A DNA stretch of 64,000 bases from Streptomyces violaceusniger Tu 4113 (GTDB taxonomy: Bacteria; Actinomycetota; Actinomycetes; Streptomycetales; Streptomycetaceae): the NCBI RefSeq assembly GCF_000147815.2, contig NC_015957.1, forward strand, positions 6,076,001 to 6,140,000. The letters are read 5' to 3'. The position numbers were made by a program, and so were the translations under genes. The notes beneath the pieces were generated by a model. It made no database searches. It was given only the letters and a program-made list of their open reading frames with translations, and was not told the origin of the DNA. Shown here one piece after another: positions 29,204 through 38,800 of this stretch (positions are counted from its first letter, which is position 1; each line of letters starts with the position of its first letter).

Positions 29204-29483
29204 TCGGGCCCGGAACATGACATCGCGGCCGCGGCCACACTCCCTTGGAAGGCGTCGGCACCACATCAAGGGATGAGGCCATCGGCGCCGGGCCGTCCGC
29301 CCCGCCTTGCGTCGGTGTTCCGGCGGGCCGGGCTCGGGTCCGGCGGGGGCGGTATGGTCGGCGTCATGAAGTGATGACCCGGCGCACCGATCGCGAACCG
29401 CGTGAACGCCGTACGAGCCTGTGCTCCGGCGTCCGGTCGGTGTGCCCGACGCACCCGTCATCCACTTCACACGATCGGAACCC

Positions 29484-30251
29484 ATGACCGACATGACCGA
29501 GCTGACCGACGCCATGTTTCTCGACGAGGTCGCTGAGCGGCTCGCCGCCCTGCCCGCCGTACGCGCCGTCACCCTCGGGGGCTCGCGTGCGCAAGGCACC
29601 CACACCCCGGAGAGCGACTGGGACCTGGCCGTGTACTACCGGGGCGGCTTCGACCCGGCCGATCTGCGGGCCATCGGCTGGGCGGGCGAGGTCTCCGAGA
29701 TCGGCGAGTGGGGCGGAGGTGTCTTCAACGGGGGCGCCTGGCTGACGATCGACGGACGGCTCGTGGACATCCACTACCGCGACCTCGAGGTGGTGGAACA
29801 CGAACTCGCCGAGTCGCGGCTGGGCCGCTTCCGCTGGGAGCCGCTGATGTTCCACCTCGCGGGCATCCCCAGCTATCTGGTGGTGGCCGAACTCGCCCTC
29901 AACCAGGTGCTGCGGGGCGCCCTGCCGCGCCCCGAATACCCGCAGGCGCTGCGCGAGGCGGCGCCCCCGGTGTGGCGCGGGCGCTCGGCTCTGACACTGC
30001 GGTACGCCTCGGCCGCGTACGTCGGACGGGGCCAGGCCACCGAGGTGGCGGGGGCGGTGGCGACCGCCGCCCTGCAGACGGCGCACGCGGTGCTGGCGGC
30101 GCGCGGTGAGTGGGCCACCAATGAGAAACGCCTCCTCCAGCGGGCGGGCCTGCGCGGCATCGACACGATCGTGGCAGGGCTGCGGCCGGAGCCCGCCGTG
30201 CTTGCCGAGGCGGTCGCCGACGCGGAGGCGCTGTTCGCAGCCGCCGACTGA
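29484..30251 (+). CDS. Nucleotidyltransferase-domain protein
   Basis: A 255-residue protein of the pol-beta nucleotidyltransferase fold: VTLGGSRAQGTHTPESDWDL (residues ~30-49) is the GGS-x(9)-DxD core that binds metal and nucleotide. A third carboxylate may be in RLVDIHYRDLE (~90-100). The C-terminal half is all-helical, as in DUF4111/aminoglycoside-adenylyltransferase-like members. It could transfer a nucleotide to a small molecule or be the toxin of a nucleotidyltransferase pair, but no HEPN partner is adjacent. Start at 29484 (MTDMTE) is preferred. Confidence 0.75.
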   Translation: MTDMTELTDAMFLDEVAERLAALPAVRAVTLGGSRAQGTHTPESDWDLAVYYRGGFDPADLRAIGWAGEVSEIGEWGGGVFNGGAWLTIDGRLVDIHYRDLEVVEHELAESRLGRFRWEPLMFHLAGIPSYLVVAELALNQVLRGALPRPEYPQALREAAPPVWRGRSALTLRYASAAYVGRGQATEVAGAVATAALQTAHAVLAARGEWATNEKRLLQRAGLRGIDTIVAGLRPEPAVLAEAVADAEALFAAAD

Positions 30252-30468
30252 GCGGTGGGCCTGGGCACGTTGGCAGCGCGGCACCTCGGCAACGCCACGC
30301 TGCACCCGCACGGCGGAACCCCGGCAAACCTCGTGCCGTACACGCACATCCCGGCGCCTCGGCAACGTCACGCCTCTACACGCACACCGGCGCCCTCGGC
30401 ACGGGCATCCGCTGCTACGCCCACACCAGTTCCAAGGCCCGCGGTGAGGGCGAACGATGCGCCTGGGC
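30252..30468. other. Intergenic region with imperfect direct repeats
   Basis: This 217-bp gap between two stop codons contains CTCGGCAACGCCACGC near 30285 and CTCGGCAACGTCACGC near 30359, with further CACGCAC-type echoes. No gene or strong hairpin is seen. It may be a decayed sequence. Confidence 0.4.
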
Positions 30469-31104
30469 TCAGCCCAGTCCGTACCGGTGTGCGTAGGCGA
30501 TGGCCTGGCCGCGGTCACGGCTGCCGGTCTTGGCGAAGACGCGGTTGACGTGCGTTTTGACGGTGGCTTCGCTGACGAACAGCGATCGGGCGATCTCGCG
30601 GTTGGACAGGCCCTTGGCCATGCAGATGAGCACTTCGGCCTCGCGTGCGGTCAGCCCGGCGGGCAGTTCCCCCGATCCGGCGGCGGGCTGCTGCCGGGCG
30701 AGTGCGACGAGTCGGGCGTGTACGGCGGGGTCCAGGAGGGCCTGCCCACGGGCGGCCGCCCGCAGCGCCCGATCGACGTCCTCGCGCCCGGCTTCCTTGG
30801 TGAGGTAGCCCAGGGCTCCGGCGGTGAGCGCCGCGTTGATCGATTCGTCGTCGATGAAGGTGGTCAGCACGACGACATGCGTTCCGGGATGGTCCATGGT
30901 GATGTGCCGCGTGGCTTCGATGCCGTCCATGTGCGGCATGCGCAGGTCCATCAGCACCACGTCCGGGGAATGCTCGGCGACCGCGGCCAGGGCCTGCCGA
31001 CCGTCGCCGACAGCGGCGACCACCTCGACATCGGGCAGCCGCTCGCAGATGGTGACCAGCCCGTCGCGGACGATGGTCTGGTCGTCCACAATGATCACCT
31101 CCAC
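30469..31104 (-). CDS. NarL/LuxR-type response regulator
   Basis: A 211-residue two-domain regulator. The receiver domain has the acidic pair in VIIVDDQTIVRDGL, the phospho-acceptor Asp in PDVVLMDLRMPHMDG (~residue 52), the conserved Thr in VVVLTTFIDD and Lys in GYLTKEAGRED (~102). The C-terminal HTH is LTAREAEVLICMAKGLSNRE followed by IARSLFVSEATVKTHVNRVF. Its start overlaps the end of the sensor kinase gene by 10 bp, so the two are translated together. Targets are unknown; such pairs often autoregulate. Confidence 0.93.
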   Translation of the reverse strand: MEVIIVDDQTIVRDGLVTICERLPDVEVVAAVGDGRQALAAVAEHSPDVVLMDLRMPHMDGIEATRHITMDHPGTHVVVLTTFIDDESINAALTAGALGYLTKEAGREDVDRALRAAARGQALLDPAVHARLVALARQQPAAGSGELPAGLTAREAEVLICMAKGLSNREIARSLFVSEATVKTHVNRVFAKTGSRDRGQAIAYAHRYGLG

Positions 31105-32303
31105 GCCGGGACCTCCGCTTCCACACTCCAGCCACCGGCTTTTGGACCTGCGTCCTTGGAACCCACGTCTTCGGGACCTGCGTCGAGTGTGCCGCCGAGC
31201 AGTTCCACGCGCTCGCGCATGCCGGTGAGGCCAAAGCCACCGCCGGTCTCGGCAAGCTCTCCGGCCGGATCGACGCCAGTTCGTACCGCCGCCTCATTGG
31301 TGACCGTCAGACGGGTGGACGATTCGCCGAAGGCCAGGGTGACCGTGACGGCGGCGCCCGGTGCGTGCTTGCGCGTGTTGGTGAGTGCTTCCTGGGCGAC
31401 CCGCAGCAGGGCTATTCCGGCCGCCGGCGGCAGCGGCCGTACGGCCCCGGTGATCCGGAAGTCGGCGCCTTCGGCCGTGGTGAGGGCGGTGAGCTGTTCG
31501 TCGAGGGCGACCGGCTCCTCGCGCAGCGCCCGCACCGCCCGGCGGGTCTCGTCCAGGCCCTCCACGACAAGGCGACGGGACCGGCCGATCGCGGCCCGCA
31601 CCTCGTCGGTGCCGGCGCCGTCCTCGACGATGGAATCAAGAGCGGTGATCTGCACCGACAGCGCCGACAGCGTGTGGGCCAGCACGTCGTGCACCTCCCG
31701 GGCGATCCGGTTGCGCTCGGCGAACAGCTCCGCGCGCTCGTGCTCGACGGCGCCGCGTTCCCGCGCCACCGCCAGCTCCGCCTCGGACCGCAGCCGTTCC
31801 CGGCGCTGGCGGCGTACGACGCCCAGCAGCAGGCCGAGCAGCGCGGCCACCCCCACGGCGGCGAGCATCGCGACGTCCTGTCCGTCGATGGCGAGGGCGA
31901 CGGCGGTGGCCGCGATGCCGAGGCCGGCCAGGGCCGTGGCGGGGAGCAGCCCCACCAGCATGACGGCGCACATCGCGGCCACCCCCACGACCACCGCGCC
32001 GAACGAGGCCCACGCCCCCGCTATCCCGCCGCAGACCGCCACCAGGGCCACCGCGCACACACCGACCGTCGGTCGGCCTCTCCGCAGGCCCACCAGCCAG
32101 CCGATCCAGCCCAGGCCCAGGCCCACGGTGACCACCAGCGCGACCAGGCCGCGGGCGTCGAGGCCGGGATGTGTCGCCCGCACCGCCCCGTAGATCAAGC
32201 CGCCCAGGGCGAGCAGGCCCACGGCCCATTCCGCGGTCGGCTCGTTGCCGTCCGGCCGGACGGACGGTCCGCCGGGGGCCGACCGGAGATCACCAGTACT
32301 CAT
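31095..32303 (-). CDS. Sensor histidine kinase (HisKA_3 type)
   Basis: A 402-residue membrane kinase from ATG 32303 (MSTGDLRSAP). Residues ~30-165 contain several hydrophobic helices (GLLALGGLIYGAVRA, LVALVVTVGLGLGWIGWLVG, LLPATALAGLGIAATAVALA). The dimerisation/phosphoacceptor helix reads ERNRIAREVHDVLAHTLSAL with His in the HDV context. The ATP domain is minimal, with the N box in RVAQEALTNTRKHAPGAAVT and the G box GGGFGLTGMRERVELLGGTL. It partners the overlapping NarL regulator. The sensed signal is unknown, and no extracellular domain is apparent. Confidence 0.9.
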   Translation of the reverse strand: MSTGDLRSAPGGPSVRPDGNEPTAEWAVGLLALGGLIYGAVRATHPGLDARGLVALVVTVGLGLGWIGWLVGLRRGRPTVGVCAVALVAVCGGIAGAWASFGAVVVGVAAMCAVMLVGLLPATALAGLGIAATAVALAIDGQDVAMLAAVGVAALLGLLLGVVRRQRRERLRSEAELAVARERGAVEHERAELFAERNRIAREVHDVLAHTLSALSVQITALDSIVEDGAGTDEVRAAIGRSRRLVVEGLDETRRAVRALREEPVALDEQLTALTTAEGADFRITGAVRPLPPAAGIALLRVAQEALTNTRKHAPGAAVTVTLAFGESSTRLTVTNEAAVRTGVDPAGELAETGGGFGLTGMRERVELLGGTLDAGPEDVGSKDAGPKAGGWSVEAEVPAWR

Positions 32304-32371
32304 CCGACCAGCATGCCGTGCCCGTGACCTGCCCAGCCCCGGGGGCCACCGCTCGCACCGTGGCCCGTCGC

Positions 32372-32890
32372 TCACTGGACGCCCAGCCGGCCCCGGTCCG
32401 AACCGAGGAGCGCCTCCCGTCCACGCCAGGCCACGATGGCGGTGCGGGCGATCACCTCGGCGAGCGCCATCAGGAGAATCGCCGGGGCCCAGGCCGTCGG
32501 ATCAAGGTGGTAGTCGGTCGAGAAGCGGCCGATCGCTTCGTCGCCGCCCTGCGTGGCGAAGAGCTGGAAGGCCATACGGAAGCCGCAGCCCACCACCCAC
32601 AGCACGGCTGCCATGGCCGTGGCGCGCGCGATGACCTCACCGGCGTCGTTGTGGTACACCCGGGTCAGCGCCCCGGCCCCCGCGCCCAGAGCGAGCCCGA
32701 TCAGCGTCGTGGTCACGATCAGAAGGAGATCGTTGCCCGACGTCGGGATCTCGTGCAGGTACTTCGTCGCCGCCCATCCGACGATCCCCACCGGGAGCAG
32801 CAGCGTCTTCGCCGTCAACCGTCGGCCACGCAGTTGCAGCAGCACCATGCCCACGAGGGCGATATCGATCAGCCAGTCCTTGATATCCAT
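32372..32890 (-). CDS. Multi-pass membrane protein of unknown function
   Basis: A 172-residue protein from ATG 32890 (MDIKDWL) with about five hydrophobic segments, including IDIALVGMVLLQL, LLLPVGIVGWAATKYL, LLLIVTTTLIGLALGAGAGAL, AMAAVLWVVGCGFRMAFQLF and AILLMALAEVIARTAIV. The layout resembles DUF1453/CcdC-like actinobacterial proteins, but I cannot name a function. It stops 68 bp before the histidine kinase start on the same strand, so it may be co-expressed with, or sensed by, the two-component system. Confidence 0.7.
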   Translation of the reverse strand: MDIKDWLIDIALVGMVLLQLRGRRLTAKTLLLPVGIVGWAATKYLHEIPTSGNDLLLIVTTTLIGLALGAGAGALTRVYHNDAGEVIARATAMAAVLWVVGCGFRMAFQLFATQGGDEAIGRFSTDYHLDPTAWAPAILLMALAEVIARTAIVAWRGREALLGSDRGRLGVQ

Positions 32891-33064
32891 GCCGCCATGC
32901 TCGGCCGGAGCCCTGCCGCACACGTCAACCCACAGGTCGACCCCGGGTGGATCTGAGCCTCCACCCACACCCGGGCACCGCACTGTGCGCAGTGGCGTCG
33001 TACCCCCCGGGACGGGACCGGCGGCAGTGTCGCGCACCGGCCGTCCGCGGCGGTAGGCGGTCCT

Positions 33065-34072
33065 TCAGCCGCGCCGGGTGAGGATGCTCAGTGTGTTGGC
33101 CGCGACGATGGCGCCTATGCTCGTCCACTCCGTCCACCCCAGGTTCTGCCCCAGGCCGACCCAGCCGACCAGGGCGGCGAGGACGGGGTTGACGCTCATG
33201 AAGAGCCCGAACGCCTGGGCGGGCACGCGGCGCAGGGTGAACAGGTCCGCGAGGTACGGCACGGCCGAGGAGAGGACGCCCGCGGTGACGGCGTACGCCA
33301 CGGCGCTCGCGGTCGGCGGCTGATGGACCGCGACGGCGATCCCGACCGGCAGGAACATCAGGGCGGAGAGCCCCGCGGCCACCGCCGACCCCTGAGCGCC
33401 GGGGACCCGTCGGCCCACGGTGCGGTTGAGCAGGATGTACGACGCCCAGCACACGGCGGCCAGCAGCCCCAGCCCCATGCCCAGGTAGTCGGCCGAGGGC
33501 CGCGGACGCATCAGTGTCACCACGGCGGCGGCCGCGACCAGCGCGCAGCACGCGTCCGCCCGGCGCCGTGAGGTGGCCAGCGCGATGCACAGCGGGCCGA
33601 GGAACTCCAGGGTCACCGCCAGCCCGAGGCCGATGCGGTCGATGGCGGTGTACAGGGAGAGATTCATGGTGCCGAACACCACGGCAAGACCCACCACCGG
33701 CCGCCACTGCCACCAGGTGAAGCTCCGCAGCCGGGGCCTGCCGACGGCCAGCAGGACGATCGCGGCCACGTACTGGCGGACGGCGACGACCCCGACCGGG
33801 CCGAGGACAGGGAAGGCGTGGGATCCGATCGCGGCGCCGGTCTGGTTGGACAGCCCGCTGCCGATCATCGTGGCCACACCGGCGAACCGACGCGCGGTCG
33901 GCTGCTGATCGGGGTCCGAGGCCGGGTCCGGGCTCGCTCCCGGGCCCGAATCCAGGCCGGGGACCGAATCCAGGCCGGGGACCGGGTCGGAGTCGGCGGG
34001 GGTCGGCGAGACCCGGTGTGCGGTTCCCGTCGATCGTGCGGTGGCGATACGTGACGCGGGAGCTGGTCGCAT
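33065..34072 (-). CDS. EamA-family (RhtA-like) metabolite exporter
   Basis: A ~335-residue transporter with ten predicted membrane helices after a soluble Pro/Asp/Ser-rich N-terminus of ~60 residues (with three PGLDS-type repeats). Helix landmarks are GVVAVRQYVAAIVLLAVG, LGLAVTLEFLGPLCIALA, GLGLLAAVCWASYILLNRT and VPAQAFGLFMSVNPVLAALV, matching the threonine/homoserine exporter subgroup of the drug/metabolite transporter superfamily. The start at 34072 or 34096 is uncertain. It is divergent from a LysR gene, the usual arrangement for LysR-controlled exporters. Confidence 0.88.
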   Translation of the reverse strand: MRPAPASRIATARSTGTAHRVSPTPADSDPVPGLDSVPGLDSGPGASPDPASDPDQQPTARRFAGVATMIGSGLSNQTGAAIGSHAFPVLGPVGVVAVRQYVAAIVLLAVGRPRLRSFTWWQWRPVVGLAVVFGTMNLSLYTAIDRIGLGLAVTLEFLGPLCIALATSRRRADACCALVAAAAVVTLMRPRPSADYLGMGLGLLAAVCWASYILLNRTVGRRVPGAQGSAVAAGLSALMFLPVGIAVAVHQPPTASAVAYAVTAGVLSSAVPYLADLFTLRRVPAQAFGLFMSVNPVLAALVGWVGLGQNLGWTEWTSIGAIVAANTLSILTRRG

Positions 34073-34127
34073 GCGTCGATCGTGCGCCGGGCTCACGCAT
34101 GCACATAATGCGTTCGGTGTCTTATCT

Positions 34128-34142
34128 ATACGCTGGACGTAT
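34128..34142. promoter_or_regulatory. LysR-type site overlapping the LysR start codon
   Basis: ATACG-CTGGA-CGTAT is a perfect 5-bp inverted repeat with a 5-base spacer and fits the T-N11-A rule for LysR binding. Its right arm includes the first two bases of the LysR ATG. It probably governs both the LysR gene and the divergent EamA exporter. Confidence 0.5.
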
Positions 34143-34995
34143 GGATGTGGAGCTGCGGCAACTGCGCTGCCTCGTGGCGATCGTCGACGAGGGCACCTTC
34201 ACCGACGCCGCCATCGCGCTCGGCGTCTCCCAGGCGGCCGTCTCCCGGACCCTGGCCTCGCTCGAACGCGCCCTGGGGACACGGCTGTTGCGGCGTACCT
34301 CCCGCGAGGTGACCCCTACGGGCACCGGGCTGCGCGTGGTGGCACACGCCCGGCGGGTGCTGGCCGAGGTGGACGGCCTGATCCGGGAGGCCATATCGGG
34401 CCACGCCCATCTGCGGATCGGCTACGCCTGGTCCGCGCTCGGCCGCCACACCCCTGCCTTCCAGCGCCGCTGGGCCCAGGCGTACCCCGAGACGGATCTG
34501 CACCTCGTCCGTGTGCATTCCGCCACCGCCGGGCTGGCGGAGGGCGTCTGTGACCTGGCCGTCGTGCGCAGAGCCCTCGACGAGCGCCGCTTCGACTCCG
34601 CCATCGTCGGGCTGGAGCGGCGGCTGTGCGCCGTGGCCGCCGACGACCCCCTCGCCAGGCGCCGCTCGGTCCGGCTGGCCGACCTCAGCGGACGCACTCT
34701 GCTCGTCGACCGGCGGACCGGCACCACCACCGCGGAGCTGTGGCCGCCCGACTCCCGGCCGGCCACGGAGGAGACCCACGACGTGGAGGACTGGCTCACG
34801 GTGATCTCCGCGGGCCGCTGCGTCGGCATGACGGCGGAGTCCACCGCCAACCAGTACCCGAGGCCCGGAATCGCCTACCGGCCGGTCCGCGACGCCGAGC
34901 CGATCGCGGTACGCCTCGCCTGGTGGCGGGACGACCCGCACCCCGCCACCCAAACCGCGATCGAGCTGCTCACCACCCTCTACCGGAACGGCTGA
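34141..34995 (+). CDS. LysR-family transcriptional regulator
   Basis: A 284-residue LysR protein. The N-terminal HTH is textbook: ELRQLRCLVAIVDEGTFTDA then AIALGVSQAAVSRTLASLER and LGTRLLRRTSREVTPTGTGL (residues ~3-68). The effector domain (~90-284) is somewhat divergent. ATG 34141 has no clear ribosome site and an inverted repeat over it. Divergent from the EamA exporter, so it most likely senses the exported metabolite. Confidence 0.9.
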   Translation: MDVELRQLRCLVAIVDEGTFTDAAIALGVSQAAVSRTLASLERALGTRLLRRTSREVTPTGTGLRVVAHARRVLAEVDGLIREAISGHAHLRIGYAWSALGRHTPAFQRRWAQAYPETDLHLVRVHSATAGLAEGVCDLAVVRRALDERRFDSAIVGLERRLCAVAADDPLARRRSVRLADLSGRTLLVDRRTGTTTAELWPPDSRPATEETHDVEDWLTVISAGRCVGMTAESTANQYPRPGIAYRPVRDAEPIAVRLAWWRDDPHPATQTAIELLTTLYRNG

Positions 34996-35040
34996 CCCGC
35001 CCCGGGTAAGGACTGTTCCGGATAGGGGATCGGCAGCGCG

Positions 35041-35265
35041 TCGGCGTCCGCGGTCAGCCTGGGCATACTGGTCACGCTCTGCACCGAACCCGCCGAACGC
35101 GCGAAGGCCATCGCCGTGTTCAGCTTCACCGGCGCCGCCGGAGCCTCGACCGACCAGGTGCTCGGCGGCCTGCTCACCGACGCGCTCAGCTGGCACTGGA
35201 TCTTCCTGATCAATCTGCCGATCGGACTGGTGACACCCGCGGTCGTCCTGTCCGCCTGCCCGCCG
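35041..35265 (+). pseudogene. MFS drug exporter (EmrB/QacA type) internal fragment
   Basis: From 35041 the frame reads [20 protein letters not shown] and then [20 protein letters not shown] and [20 protein letters not shown]. The last segment is the conserved WRWIFLINVPIG-like motif of 14-helix multidrug exporters. Only ~70 residues survive of a normally ~480-residue protein; both ends are missing and the frame drifts into Pro-rich noise. The region 34996-35531 otherwise contains no gene other than the promoter elements listed. Confidence 0.75.
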
Positions 35266-35418
35266 ACCGCGGGCCCGGTCTCGCGGCCGGCGCCGATGCC
35301 CTCGGCGCCACACCCGTCACCACCCCCTGCCCACCGGCGGCAGGCGGCCCTCCATAAGAGGGCGGCATGATCATGCCCAAGATCACTGGTGTTGTCCCTA
35401 GATTGCGCGGTCAGGGTT

Positions 35419-35456
35419 GGACAGGTTGTCAGATGCAACCACAGACTGACATGTCC
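35419..35456. promoter_or_regulatory. Interrupted inverted repeat upstream of the lanthipeptide precursor
   Basis: The left side GGACA-GGT-TGTCAG (35419-35432) pairs with CTGACATGTCC (35446-35456), an 11-bp repeat in which the left arm has a three-base insertion. It lies ~75 bp before the precursor start, in the expected promoter region, so it is a candidate regulator site. Confidence 0.45.
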
Positions 35457-35531
35457 TTGTTGGATTCTGAGGAAAATTGTTCGATCACTCCTCGGGCCAG
35501 CTGAATTCACCTGATCGGGAAAGGAACCAAT

Positions 35532-35714
35532 ATGACGACGCGTGTAGAGGGCCAGGCTGCCGTGGACTCCGCGAATGCGGACTTCGACCTGGACATCCGT
35601 TCCAGCCTCCGTGACCTGGAAGACAACAAGGGGGCGACGGCGGCGAAGAGCGTCTCGATCCCCAACGGCCCCTTCACCAGCTCGTGTTTCTGCTCGGTGC
35701 TCTCGGGGTGCTGA
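35532..35714 (+). CDS. lanA: Class I lanthipeptide precursor peptide
   Basis: A 60-residue peptide with a good ribosome site (GGGAAAGGA, start 35532). The leader has the F18-D-L-D21 box that LanB dehydratases recognise (NADFDLDIRSS). The C-terminal segment is rich in Ser/Thr and Cys: S40, S42, T49, S50, S51, S55, S58 and Cys 52, 54, 60, ending FTSSCFCSVLSGC. That gives up to three (methyl)lanthionine rings, with the adjacent Cys52/Cys54 and the C-terminal Cys60 unlike the nisin, epidermin or planosporicin patterns I know. Leader cleavage might fall near K39, giving a ~21-residue core (inference). The gene stands directly before lanB and lanC. A thiopeptide precursor is unlikely, since LanB is full length and LanC is present. 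Confidence 0.88.
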   Translation: MTTRVEGQAAVDSANADFDLDIRSSLRDLEDNKGATAAKSVSIPNGPFTSSCFCSVLSGC

Positions 35715-35751
35715 TGCCTGACGTCAGCTCCTGATTGCACAACGGTGCAGG

Positions 35752-35783
35752 GCCGGTCCGAGGCCACCGAGCCTCGGACCGGC
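35752..35783 (+). terminator. Attenuator-type hairpin between precursor and LanB
   Basis: A perfect 13-bp GC-rich stem, GCCGGTCCGAGGC (35752-35764) with its complement at 35771-35783 and a 6-base loop, lies 37 bp past the precursor stop. In lanthipeptide operons such hairpins allow partial readthrough, so precursor mRNA greatly exceeds enzyme mRNA; that role is inferred here. Confidence 0.8.
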
Positions 35784-35858
35784 TCCGCACCACCTTTGCC
35801 AGAGGGACTCATGCACTGCGAGGCCGTTCGCGGACCGCGGACGCGCGAGGGAGAGAGA

Positions 35859-38800
35859 GTGGCCGTGTCTTCGTCCGGCGACAGCGTTTCGTTCCGTGCC
35901 GCTGAAGTCGGCATGCTCCGCATGCCGTTGTTGCCGCACACCATGGTCGAGAAGACCGTCGCGGCGGACGTGGGACTCGATCCTCGCGACAGACGGCAGG
36001 CCGAGCGCTACCTCACCGCGCTCACCGCCGACGAGCGGATCCGCGAGGCGCTCGCCATCTCCAGCCCATCGCTCGACCACGCCCTGCACACCCTGTTCAG
36101 CGGGGCGCCGATGAAACCGGCAGCCTTGCGCAAACTGGTGTTGGGGGCGACGCGCTACGTCCTGCGTGCGGCCGGCCGTCCCACCCCGTTCGGCCTGATG
36201 GCCGGTGTCGCGCCGGTTGCCTTCGCGGACGAGGCCCGGGTGCGGGTGGGCGACGCGCATCGTGGCGCGGTACGGCCGGACGGCGGCTGGCTGCTCGGGC
36301 TGATCCGGCCGTGGGAGAGCGATCCGGAGGTGCTGTGCAAGCTGCGCGTGGTCACCAACGGCCTGGCGTTCCGGCGCGGCGGGCGCTGGGTGCTCCCGTT
36401 CGCGCCCGCTCCCGACGAGAGCGATGTGCCGACCTCGCGCACCGAGGAGGTCTCCGTACGCGGTACTCCCGCGGTCGAGCTGGCGCTCGAGTGCGCGCAA
36501 CGGCCCCGCACCGCCGGAGAGATCGTCGAGCGGTTGACGGCAGCGTACCCGGCGGTTGGAAGGCCGGTCGTGGAAGGGCTGCTCGTCGGCCTCGTACAGC
36601 AGGGTTTCCTGCTCACCGAGCTGCGTCCGCCACTGACCCGCACCGACCCGCTGTCCTATCTCCGCGACGTTCTGACGTCCCTCGGGGAGAGCGAGAAGGC
36701 CGACACCATCGCCCGGGTGGCGAAGCTGACGGAGGGCTGTGAGGCCGAACCACTCGGCGCGGGCGTGTCCCGTTGGCAGGCCGCGATGGGGGAGTTGCGG
36801 TCGCTGTACCGGCACGACCGGCCGCTACAGGTCGATGTACGGATGGACGCCGAGGTCGTGCTGCCGCGGGAGGTGCTGCGTGAGGCGGAGCGAGCCGCGA
36901 CAGCGCTGTGGCGGGCGGCCGCAAAGAACGAGTCTGTACGGCACCTGACCGAGTATCACCAGGCGTTCATGGAACGGTACGGCACCGGTCAGGCGGTACC
37001 GCTGATGGACGTGCTGGACCCGCACACCGGGCTGGGCCCGCCGGCCAGTTATGAATATCCCGCCAGCGAACGGCAGTTGACGCCCGAGGCCGCCGACCGG
37101 AACGCGGCCCGCGACGAGGTGCTGACGGAGTGGGCACTGTCCGCGATCGCCGCGGGACAGCGGGAGATCGTCCTGGACGACGCCGCGCTGGAGCGGCTGT
37201 CCGGCACGGTGCGGCGGATACCGCCGGTCGCGGCGGAGCTGTGTGCCCACCTGACCGCGCCGTCTCCGGAGGATCTCGAGCGCGGGGAGTTCTCCCTCGT
37301 CCTGTCGCAGACGACCGGATCGGCCACGCCCGGCGGGATGTTCGGCCGGTTCGCGTATCTGCTCGACGACCCCGAGCCGGTGGCCCGACTGGCACGGGAA
37401 GCCGCCGCATCGGCGTGCCGTCCCCAGGCCGAGCCGGTTCTCCTGGACTTCCAGCCGATGTCGGGCGGGGCCGCGAACGTCGCCCGAGTGCCCGCGTTCT
37501 GGGACCGGCGGCTGTCGGCCGGATGTTTCCCGGACACCCCGCCCGGTGTGACCGTACAGGGCGTCGCCGACGTGGCCCTGGCCGCCGACGAGCAGCGGCT
37601 GTACGTGGTGGACACGGCTACCGGACAGGAGATCGTGCCGCAGTCCGCCACCGTGCTGAACTTCGCCATGGCACCGGCCGCCGTACGGCTGCTGCGTGAG
37701 ATCCCCGCGATGGGCCGGCCTGTGTGGTCGGTATGGTCGTGGGGTGCGCTGGAGAACGCCCCCCACCTGCCCAGGGTCCGCTACGGCCGTACGATCCTGG
37801 CCGCCGCGCGCTGGAGGCTGTCCGAGCCCGCGCTGACCGACTCGACGGCCACCGACGAGGTGTGGGGCCGGGCGCTGGACGCGTGGCGCGGCCGCTGGAA
37901 CGTTCCCCGGCAGGTGAGCGTGGGGTTTTCCGACCGCCGGGTGGTGCTCGACCTGTCGGCACCGCTGCATCGGGCCCTGCTCCGGCGCGATCTGGCACGT
38001 GGTGGCGAGCTGGTGGTGCACGAGACGCCCGAGGCCTGCGGGCATGGCGAGAACTGGCTGTGCGACGACCGTGGCAACCCGCACCGCAGCGAACTGCTCA
38101 TCCCCGTCCTGCCCGGCCACACGGCCGGCACCACGGCGCGCACCGCCGACGAGGCAGTGCCCCGCCCGGGGAGCGGCACCACGGGCACCGTGACACTCCG
38201 GCCCGTCGGCAAGGACGACCGCCGCCACCGCTCCTGGTTCTACGGCAAGCTCTACACCGCCACCGCCCAGCAGGAGGAGGTGCTGGTCGACCATCTGCCG
38301 CGGCTGCTCGCGGCCCTGCCGAACGACGGCGGCCGGTGGTTCTTCATCCGGTACGCCGATCCCCATCCCCATCTGCGGCTGCGGTTCCACGGCGACCCGG
38401 ACCTGGTGTGGTCGCGGATCGCGCCGACCGTCCTGGACTGGGCCGACGACCTGCACGGGCAGCGGCTGGCCGGGCGCATGGTGGTGGACACCTACGAGCC
38501 CGAGACCGTCCGTTACGGGGGCCCGGAGGCCATTGACGCGGCGGAGCGGTTCTTCCACCACGACAGCCTGAGCGTGATCGAGCAGCTGACCCGGCTGGCC
38601 TCCGGCGCCGACACCACTGCGACCGGCGTCCTCGTCGCCGCCCATTACGTGGACCTGGTGCGGCAGGTCCACGGGGAGGACTGGCCCGACTGGTTCCTCG
38701 CCATGCCGCGCGACGACGAGCACCACCCCTTCTTCCGTAAGCACCGGTCGACGGCGCTCGGCCTCCTCGTCGAGGGAGCCCTCGACGTGAGCAGCCGCGC

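Noticed and set aside
35115..35370. Intact small exporter gene next to the lanthipeptide
   Set aside because: Only an internal ~70-residue segment of an MFS protein remains, with no start context and a frame that decays into proline-rich noise.
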